NCBI RefSeq assembly: GCF_001653235.2
Contig: NC_035794.1
Location: forward strand, 2,728,001-2,792,000
Direction of reading: 5' to 3'
Source: Pochonia chlamydosporia 170
Taxonomy: Eukaryota > Ascomycota > Sordariomycetes > Hypocreales > Clavicipitaceae
Length of the DNA stretch: 64,000 nucleotides
Shown: positions 56,459 through 64,000 of the stretch, piece by piece
How positions within the stretch are numbered: position 1 is the stretch's first letter
How the letters are laid out: each line of letters begins with the position of its first letter
The notes under the pieces: generated by a model
What the model saw: only the letters and a program-made list of their open reading frames with translations
Database searches by the model: none
Told to the model about the DNA's origin: nothing
Translations under genes and position numbers: made by a program

Positions 56459-58007
56459 ATGAAACATATCTTTAACTTGATTCTACTTCTCTATGCTTGC
56501 CTGTCAGCCGCCAATCCAGACCGTGCCCGAAAGACATGCGTCGTGAACCCCAGCGGATCCGAACATGTCGACGATGCTCCCGCCATAATCAAAGCATTCA
56601 AGGACTGTAGTCGACACGGGAGAGTGATATTCTTGCCCACAAAGTACTACGTCAATTCAGTCATGGAAATCAAAGGACTCGAGGATGTGAAGATAGACAT
56701 TCACGGTGAACTATTGGTACGCACCATCCGCACCCTCCCGCACCCTCAACAACAGACAGCTAATTCAAGGCTCGTAGTGGAGCACAGATATTCAATACTG
56801 GCTCAGGAACTCGCTCCAAGTCGGCTACCAAAACCAATCCACGGCGTTTATCCTCGGCGGTGACAAGGTACAAATTGACGGCCACGGCCACGGAACCTTC
56901 AACGGAAACGGAGATACCTGGTACGAATTCATCTCGAAACAGGAAAACAAGTCCAACTTTCCTGGACGGCCGCACGCCCTTACCCTAAATGGACTTACAA
57001 ATTCCGTTGTCAAGGGGATGAGGTTTATCCGTAGTCAGATGTGGTACGTGAAGAGGTGTCTTGGAACTTGCGGACGCTAACTGGACAGGACTTTATCAAT
57101 GATTTACTGCAAAAATGTGGATTTGGATGACATTTTCGTGAATAATACGGGCAATGTGGTTAGCAGCTGTGAGGAATTCCGACGCTCGCTTTTCTTACAA
57201 TGACTAACAATGACAGTCAATAATGACGGCGCCGACACCATAAGATGCTCTCACATCAATTTCAGACGCTGGGTAGTCTACAATGGCGACGATTGCATTT
57301 CCTTGAAAGGAAATAGTACAGATATAGGTATCTACGACTCGGAGTGTTACGACGGCTCTGGTATTGCACTAGGTAGTATTGGCCAGTTTCGCGACCAGTT
57401 TGAAACCATGGAGAGATTAAAGGTGCAGAATGTGCACTTTGGAAACACCCTTCACGCTGTAGGTCTGCCAGTGTTAATCATTCACAAACGTTCAACGTGC
57501 CAACGTCGATTGTTAGGTGTACTTCAAGACCTGGACAGACGATCAGAATGGTTATCCGCCCAACGGTGGTGGCGGAGGACTTGGGTGTAAGTGAATGATT
57601 GAAACCTTGCTGAACGAGATGTTGCTCACTGTGTTGAATAAACAGTCTGCTCGGATATGGTCTTCAACAACATGACCGTCGACTCCATCAGGAACGCAGC
57701 AGTCGCAATTTCCCAGTGCACGCAATTCACCGGCGCACCAGGTTCAGGAAACTGCACCAACTCGAAGTTTCAAATCAAGGATATTGAGTTTCACGGAATC
57801 ACGGGCACGACGCAGTCGACGCGGGCGGCGAGTCTGCAGTGCAGTGCTGTTGCGCCGTGTAGGGATATTGGCATCTTTGATGTCAGTCTGAAACTGGCGA
57901 ATGGTACGTCTGCCGGTGAGTATCTGTGTGGTAATGTTGAGGATAATTCTGGCTTTGACTGTACGGGGAAGCCGTGTGAGAAGCCGAGCGGGAGTGGTGA
58001 GTGTTAG
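56459..58007 (+). CDS. GH28 exopolygalacturonase, secreted
   Basis: Secreted pectin-degrading glycoside hydrolase family 28 enzyme of 425 residues, exo type. Signal peptide MKHIFNLILLLYACLSAA. Parallel beta-helix marks: GELLWSTDIQYWL, GRPHALTLNG, catalytic NNDGADTIRC and GDDCISLKGNST, and YFKTWTDDQNGYPPNGGGGGLG, which corresponds to the RIK-type substrate site. Six exons, introns 56717-56777, 57044-57088, 57169-57216, 57459-57516 and 57587-57645, each checked for frame. Where endo-enzymes have GHG-x-SIGS, this reads GSGIALGSIGQ, so the usual histidine is not at that place. Several N-glycosylation sites (NQS, NKS, NNT, NST) and a cysteine-rich end are present. Probable target: galacturonic acid release from the non-reducing end. 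Confidence 0.9.
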
Positions 58008-58796
58008 TGGCCGGTGGTGATCTGGTCTAGATATGCGGTGTCTCTCGGGTATAAAAGGAGTAAAGAAAAGAGTGTGTGATACTCTAACTATAGTATCAAT
58101 AACGTTATGATACACTGTTGTCACGTACGCAAGAATTTGCAGTCATAAACACCGCACAAGCAAACGTCTGGACGTGCTAACACTAGCATTGGTGCCCATG
58201 AAGAGCCAAGACATATACTTTGCAGAAACGATGGGGTCTTCCAAGTGTGCCAGTGTCCTAAATTTGACATGATACCGCCTGAAGGCAAAGTTAGGGTCCC
58301 AGTAGTCAACCCGTCTGGCTCGTCAATACTTCAAGCAGCCAGTCCCAAGCAGCCTGGTTAGCATCTCATGCAATTCAGCATAACTCATTGCCAAGACACT
58401 AATTACAACTACCAGCTGAGAGAAGAACCTCTAGCATTGACTGTCGAGTTAGGCACTTACTCCAACTTTGATCAAATTGTGTGGGAACATGACGGTCTCA
58501 GCCAAATGCCTACCTTTTCCTAGTCACAAACATGCCAACATGGCGAATGAATAGAACTTGTCAAGTTCAAGGACACCTGTTATAGGACACTTACTATTTC
58601 CACTACTTCTTCGCTCCCCAAAACGCGGTGTTCCCCGACGATCGTCACCGTGACTAAGCCCAACACGAGGTGGAGCGAACTGGCAGGCTGTGCACAGTAT
58701 TCCTGCGTTCAATTGTACCAGCCTCTGACTCCTCATGAGATAGTAACTCTTGAGGTGTCCAAAGAAAATTCCACCAGCTTCAGACGTGTTGTTACG
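58008..58796. other. gene-free stretch
   Basis: About 790 nt between two secreted-protein genes. The frame of the downstream gene is open back to 58650, but the residues lack a signal peptide; treated as leader. Confidence 0.4.
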
Positions 58797-59921
58797 ATGA
58801 TATTCAACGTCAATCCGCCCCGGGTGGCATGGCTGCTCTGCAGTCTGCTCATCCTAGCCGACATGGCATCAACTCTACCAGCCAGAGCAATCACAGGCCT
58901 CTACGGTCCAAAACCAAGCATACAAATCTCATACCCGCACGCAGCTCAAGAGCCCTGGACATGGACCGCTGAAGCGTCAAACAGCACCATGGCCCCCAAG
59001 TTAGCCAGCTGCATCACCAATGGGGAATCTGCAACAGAAGTCAAATTCGCGGCACAAGGCTCCAAAGTCCTTGCCATCATCGGCCATTCCGCTCTCATAA
59101 TCAACTACGCACCTGGTAGACACAAAGACAAATCATTAGAGTACGGCGTCTGCTTGGAAGGAAATCTAGGCAATGCCCACACCCTGGAATTACTCCCCGA
59201 TAACGTACTGGCCATAGCCACGACTGGTCAGCAAAGCGACGCCGGAGTCTGGATCTACGACTCCGCAAGCAAAGCCGATGATCCATCTCCGATACAAAAG
59301 GTGACCGGTGTACGAGCAATCCACGGCATGCTTTGGGACAATGAGCATCGCACGCTCTGGGTAGCAGGGACAACAGACGCAGCAGACGGAACAGGAGGTA
59401 CGGCATACGGCATCATTCAGGGGTATGAGTACCGCAACAAGACTCTCCTCGAGTCATTCAACTACACCATGGCATCCGCTAGTCAACTAGCTTCCGAGTG
59501 GAAAACCTACGCCAAGTGGTGGGACGGACCGCACGACCTCGTCCCCGTTCCGTCTGGGCGGATGGTACTGATGCCAACGGACCAGGATATTTACGCACTG
59601 GACTTGTCGACCGGGGAGTTCAATAGCTCTGGAGAGCAGTTGGTCAATGAGTATCTTGGCGGCTTTCACTCGGTTGATGGTGATAGAGTGGGCTACGATG
59701 GCGTGTCACGGCCTCGCTCCGATATCAAGAGTGTTAGTCTTTATAGAGCCGGCGCGGCAGTTGGGGCGCTTTACACGCAGGCACAGTGGCGAGATGAAGC
59801 AGCTATCCCGAAACAGGTCAACTTCTTGGATGCAAACGGCGCGTTGTCCGTGATGTATAAAGGACAGAGGGTTTACAGGTCCCGCTGGTTTGAGGAGGTT
59901 GATGGCTGGCGGACGGCGTAA
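58797..59921 (+). CDS. secreted beta-propeller-like protein (DUF6528-like)
   Basis: Intronless 374-residue protein. The ATG at 58797 puts a signal peptide first (VAWLLCSLLILADMASTLPARA). The mature part consists of repeated beta-strand blades with periodic DxxxALDLSTG-, GVWIYDSAS- and VLAIIGHSALIIN-like strands, as in NHL/WD-type propellers. Marks: AHTLELLPDNVLAIATT, GVRAIHGMLWDNEHRTLWVAG, GPHDLVPVPSGRMVLMPTD and GFHSVDGDRVGYDG. This arrangement resembles the DUF6528 family of secreted propellers from bacteria and fungi, of unknown function. An in-frame ATG at 58650 would place 49 non-signal residues first and is less likely. Confidence 0.75.
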   Translation: MIFNVNPPRVAWLLCSLLILADMASTLPARAITGLYGPKPSIQISYPHAAQEPWTWTAEASNSTMAPKLASCITNGESATEVKFAAQGSKVLAIIGHSALIINYAPGRHKDKSLEYGVCLEGNLGNAHTLELLPDNVLAIATTGQQSDAGVWIYDSASKADDPSPIQKVTGVRAIHGMLWDNEHRTLWVAGTTDAADGTGGTAYGIIQGYEYRNKTLLESFNYTMASASQLASEWKTYAKWWDGPHDLVPVPSGRMVLMPTDQDIYALDLSTGEFNSSGEQLVNEYLGGFHSVDGDRVGYDGVSRPRSDIKSVSLYRAGAAVGALYTQAQWRDEAAIPKQVNFLDANGALSVMYKGQRVYRSRWFEEVDGWRTA

Positions 59922-62040
59922 GCAGTGGCAGTGGCAGTGGCTTGCTTGGAGTCTTAGACAGTCAGGGCAATGGCATGGGTCAAATATAAATATATCGCAA
60001 TCTGAGACCCCTTTTCAACGCCTCTTTTGATGACCTAGTCATGCAATTCAGTTACTGCGGCAGTCCAAACAGATTTTGGCGTCGTTTACGCCGTCGGACC
60101 GCTCGTTCAGCAACTGTTAGGAACCACAAACCAATTTCTGCGCAGTTCTTCATCCAATTAGCCAGCGCGTCAACCAATCGTTCCCACGAGTCTGACAAGG
60201 AAACCCAGCCTGAGCTGTGATGGAGTGGTGTGCAACGTTCCCAGACATTGTGGTGTGGCTTGGTGCTGTGGTACAATTTTCTCGGGGCCGCCGGGCAGCG
60301 TAAACACCAGTGATGATTTCAGTATCACTTTGCCATCGCAGGAACCAGGATGTAGTGGAATTGCTTCATTCTGAATGCGGAGGATTCGCCGTGACAGGCA
60401 AATATTCGAACCGATGGACCATGATGAGAAGGAGAAAAAAAAAATTGCTCCAATGGTTGTCCACGTGGTGCTGTGCTGTTGTTGGTCCCTGCGTAAAAGA
60501 TACAGGTCGGATCTTGCGTAGCAATTTTGTAGGAAATGGGATTGTGGCAGGGGGCGAAATAAGGATGCCTAAATCTCGGGCAGGGTATCTGAGACTTTGT
60601 GGCGCCGCGAAACCTGGGGATAGGATGGGATGAGAGGGGATGGCGCGGATGGTGACTTTGATGGGATGGGCCGGGATGAAATGGGATTGAAATGGGATCG
60701 TGGTTGTGTCTGAGATTGGAAATCTTTCAATCTCTTAGTAAGTTGGGCATGGCTCCAGCCAAGATTACGAACGCAAGTGCTTGAATTTGTAGTCGACGAC
60801 CAGGCTTATCGGGTCATGGGAGGAGATATTATGTCGATGAAGGATGGGCGGCCCGTGTGTCGATGGAGATGCGATTTGAGAGTCTGGTGGAATCGAATCA
60901 AATCAAATTTTGATGGCTTGCGATTGCCGGTGCGGAGTGTTTTCTTGGGACTGGACAGAGCAGAAGTCAATCGAGATGCATGTGGACAGACGAGGTCACG
61001 TTCAGCCAGACGCACAAGCAGCGCGGGTTTAAAAAAAAAAAAAAAAAAAAAAAAGGTGTCAATGTCAAGTCGTTTATCACAACATGAACAGATGAGACCA
61101 GACCACTCCTGCGCCCATTCTCAAATCATCAATCAATTCGCAATAAATCGCCTTTCCCATTTTCGTCCCATTCTGTCCTCGATAAAAGCCATGTGGCGTT
61201 TCCCAGCAAGCCATCAAGCGTCTGCATTTCGCACCTTTCCCACAAAACGACGTCACAGGCTTGAGAGTTCACCGACACCCAAAAACTGATTCATGGCCCA
61301 AAAAAGTCATTTGATGGTCTCCCCCAAACACCAAAACGCTGAAATCCTCGCCCGATCCTGAATCCAATCCCCACTGTATTCTGCACTCCCCCCAAAGCCG
61401 AAGCCCAAAAGCCCAAGCCATCAACCGTCAATGTCACCGCGCAAAGAACCAACATGCATCGCACTGCATGGCGCATTTGGGGGTTTTTCATCAAATGAGT
61501 GACCAGCCAAGCCAAAGTACGTGGCTGTAGTCATATGCATCGACATAAATAATAATAATAATACCAGACATGTACAGTACTGTAAAAGAACCAACAGCCA
61601 ACAAAATCTCACCAACAGCCCCCCCCAAGCACAGACACAGACCCAAATCGAATCAAAGGATTAATGAAACCGACAAGAGAAAAAAAAAACGCTTGGGTCG
61701 TACAACAGTTGCATCATGGTCCTTTTTTTTTTTGTCTTCGTCGGGATTGGAATGGAATGACAGCTTGAGTTGAGCCAAAAAGACTCGCCACCCCCCACTT
61801 TTGCACCATTTGAACCCGTTGACTTTTGACTTCTCGACACTTCACACCTTCATAATATATCCACTCTCATCCCATCTTCTCATACTTGCTCACCTCCTTC
61901 ACTTGTTCCCGTGTCCGTATTCCCGAACCTTGCAACCTCAACACCTCCTCTCAAAAGGCGCATCTTCAAAATGATGTAATGTGCCAGATGGCGCGCAACA
62001 TGTGCCCGTCTCGGCAGATCCCAGCATCGACACCGGCATC
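59922..62040. other. long gene-free stretch with poly(A) and poly(C) tracts
   Basis: About 2.1 kb. Contains a GGGATG-rich purine stretch (60,610-60,710), a run of about 28 A at 61027-61054, CA- and C-rich tracts, and an (ata/aat) run near 61,548-61,562. Composition suggests a long promoter and leader for the SAT4-type gene. Open frames at 60310-60633 and 60777-61289 are not supported. Confidence 0.4.
61027..61054. repeat. poly(A) homopolymer run
   Basis: About 28 consecutive A followed by ggtgtc. Length is likely to vary between isolates or reads. Confidence 0.8.
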
Positions 62041-63266
62041 ATGTCCAAGATTGTGATTGAGTCGTGGACCTGGTACTCCCTCTGTTGGTTTGTGGTGCTG
62101 CTTCGAATGTACGACTCCAATTTGTTTCCCGGCCAGTTTGCGCATGTCGTTCTAACGCAGGAGCAGGACCTCGCAGATTCTACTACGCGGATCGATTAAA
62201 AAGCTGAGACCAGACGATGGACTCATGATTTTTGCCATGGTGCGCCTCTCACTCACCCATCAACTCCAACCATGAACAGGACTAATCGCCAACCTTACAG
62301 ATGACCTATACGGTCCTCATCGTCAGCATAAACATCGTATCCACCACGGACAGCAACCTCATCGACCCGAGCCAGCATGTCATCCTCACACCGCACAGCA
62401 TCAAGGAGCGCGTATTCGGCTCCAAAATGGTCCTCATCGTCGAGCAGATGCAAATCAGTACCGTATGGACCGTAAAAACATGCCTCTTGCTCATGTACCA
62501 CCGCCTGACGTACGCTTCACCCGCCAACATTCACTCTCAGTGTCCGTCTAACAACCAAACAGCCTAGGTCTCCCCGCAAACCTCACGGTAAAACTCGTAG
62601 GCGTATACGTCGGCCTCGGCCTCGTCGTCATGGAAATCCTCTACTTTGGCGTATGGTGCAGACCCTTTACCGGATACTGGGAAGTTCCTCCCTCGAACAG
62701 TACGGTCCTTCATATCCATTCACTCACAAAAAGAAAGACATTAACAAATATAGTTCAATGCGCAACCGCCCTAAACCACCTGATAACAAACGCCGTCTTC
62801 AACATCACTTCCGACATCATGATCATCCTCATCCCCGTGCCGCTCCTCCTGCGCACCCACTGGCCACTCAAGAAGAAACTCATCCTCGTCGGCGTCTTCT
62901 GCCTAGGCGGCTTCACTGTTCGCTCCCCCTATTCACCTACAAATGTCCATCGCTAACGTTCTCCAGATTCTCTCCGCCGTCCTCAATAAATACTACAGCT
63001 TCACACAACCCTTTGGCGCAGAATGGACATTCTGGTACGTCCGCGAATCGTCCACCGCCATCATCGTGTCCAACCTCCCCCTCACATGGACACTCGTCCG
63101 GCGCATATTCAGCGTCGGCTCCTTCAGCGGCACGGCCAGTCGACGCGCGAGTAGTGCCGCGAGACGGCCCTCGCAGGCGGAAATGGAGCGCAAGCATTCC
63201 GCGTATAATGCGAATTATCTACGTGATGAAGGGCTTTGCAGCGAGGACACTGTGCATCCGTCATGA
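62041..63266 (+). CDS. SAT4-type rhodopsin-domain integral membrane protein
   Basis: 318-residue 7-TM protein of the fungal SAT4 (rhodopsin-domain, Pth11-related) group. Marks: ESWTWYSLCWFVVLLRM, KKLRPDDGLMIFAM, KTCLLLMYHRLT, WCRPFTGYW, VQCATA-like IQCATALNHLITNAVFNITSDIMIILIPVPLL and WTFWYVRESSTAIIVSNLPL. Introns: 62109-62160, 62240-62300, 62510-62562, 62700-62753 and 62918-62966, all frame-checked. There is no CFEM domain at the N-terminus. The cytosolic tail is Ser/Arg-rich with possible phosphosites. Start choice: the first in-frame ATG of the domain frame is 62041, as an upstream ATG ATG ends at once in TAA. Function unknown; relatives are proposed surface sensors. Confidence 0.87.
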
Positions 63267-64000
63267 CATTTTACAGTCCTAGACATGATGACATTTTTTT
63301 TAGTTGAGCATTTAAATGAATGCCTTGGATATGCGTCTGACCGTAACCCGCGGTTATAATTCTTCGCTAAGCTGACTGTGAGCTTGTGCATGAGCCTTGT
63401 ATTATTAAAAATGTAGCCCAACGCGGTCTAGGATCTCGCCCGGCCAACAAGACAGGTCATTCGCTGGGCATTAAAATCTCACCAGACTCCATGTTGACTT
63501 CAGTGTTGTGTTGGGCGGCGCTTCCGGTGGTTCCGCCTGGGCCAAATGGCAATAAGCTGCTTGTCGGCGGCTTTAAATTTAAGCGCACTTCGCCCCGTCT
63601 CACGTTGCAGTAGCGGTGGGCGGTGCGACCGGTGACGGGACGGTGGACGCATGGTAAAATTGCGACTGACAAAACTTTAATTGAACGGGAGGTCTTGCGA
63701 GAGTACGGTACTGGGAGTATTGCGAACGTTGATCCGATTGATCAGAGTTGCGTGATGGTTGAATGTCTGCTTAGTTCGCCTTGTCGCGCTTAGCCGATGG
63801 GCTGGTGGAGTGTCAAAATTAACAGAATATTTTCAGATATCAAATGCCAGACTACCAGGTCTATGTATGTATTCGGTATCACTTCAGCTTCGTCGCCGTT
63901 CTGAGCCACAGAGAATTATCACCAGGCCAAGACAACATAACAAGAAATATACAAAAAAAAACAAAAAAAAAAAAAAGGCAACCGAAAAGAAAAGCCGAAG
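63267..64000. other. gene-free end of window
   Basis: About 730 nt with no supportable gene; ends in A-rich sequence from 63,950 on. Confidence 0.4.

Noticed and set aside
60777..61289. 170-residue open frame through the poly(A) run
   Set aside because: It contains a poly-Lys stretch from a homopolymer and no domain; composition is that of promoter DNA.
61981..62040. Extended N-terminus of the SAT4-type protein
   Set aside because: The frame is open but begins at a non-ATG codon; the only upstream ATGs stop at once, so the ATG at 62041 is used.

Overview
The window looks like nuclear DNA of a filamentous ascomycete, most likely a Sordariomycete close to Hypocreales. The genes carry many short introns (about 44-126 nt) with GT..AG ends and CTAAC-like branch points. 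The families are typical of such fungi: GH3 beta-glucosidase, GH28 exopolygalacturonase, SAT4-type rhodopsin-domain protein, P450 and MFS transporters. A 7 kb AT-rich block carries repeat copies that differ mostly by C-to-T/G-to-A changes, the pattern left by repeat-induced point mutation (RIP). Gene models below were spliced by hand, and reading-frame closure was checked exon by exon.

Layout. 1-18 kb is mostly housekeeping: a CAND1 fragment, farnesyltransferase alpha subunit with a long unrecognised N-terminus, an Mtr2-like NTF2 protein divergent from mitochondrial methionyl-tRNA synthetase, an NAT9-like acetyltransferase, a GrpB-family protein, a secreted cysteine-rich repeat protein, mitoribosomal bL34m, a GH3 beta-glucosidase that appears to need a one-nucleotide exon, and a GT64 glycosyltransferase. 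18.4-25.6 kb is the RIP-affected transposon graveyard. It holds two hAT-like non-autonomous elements with 8-bp target duplications, a TA-flanked MITE, a 0.4-0.5 kb inverted-repeat pair around a 2.6 kb core, tandem duplications and one small GC-richer secreted-protein gene.

26.6-36 kb is accessory: a tandem Gfa-domain protein, two sulfotransferase-like P-loop proteins, a cytochrome P450 and a DHA1-type MFS transporter. The last four could be a small secondary-metabolism group. 38.3-47.1 kb reads as an aromatic catabolic cluster. An ACS/allantoate-type permease, gentisate 1,2-dioxygenase and an FAH-family acylpyruvate hydrolase are followed by a DOPA 4,5-dioxygenase-family protein and a sugar/quinate-type MFS transporter. 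The dioxygenase and hydrolase are divergent and would together turn gentisate into pyruvate and a C4 diacid.

48.5-64 kb has an F-box-like protein, an unrecognised seven-helix membrane protein, a histidine phosphatase, a GH28 exopolygalacturonase, a secreted beta-propeller-like protein and a SAT4-type rhodopsin-domain membrane protein, separated by long gene-free stretches. No tRNA, rRNA or CRISPR array was recognised. Identities come from reading motifs, without any database search.
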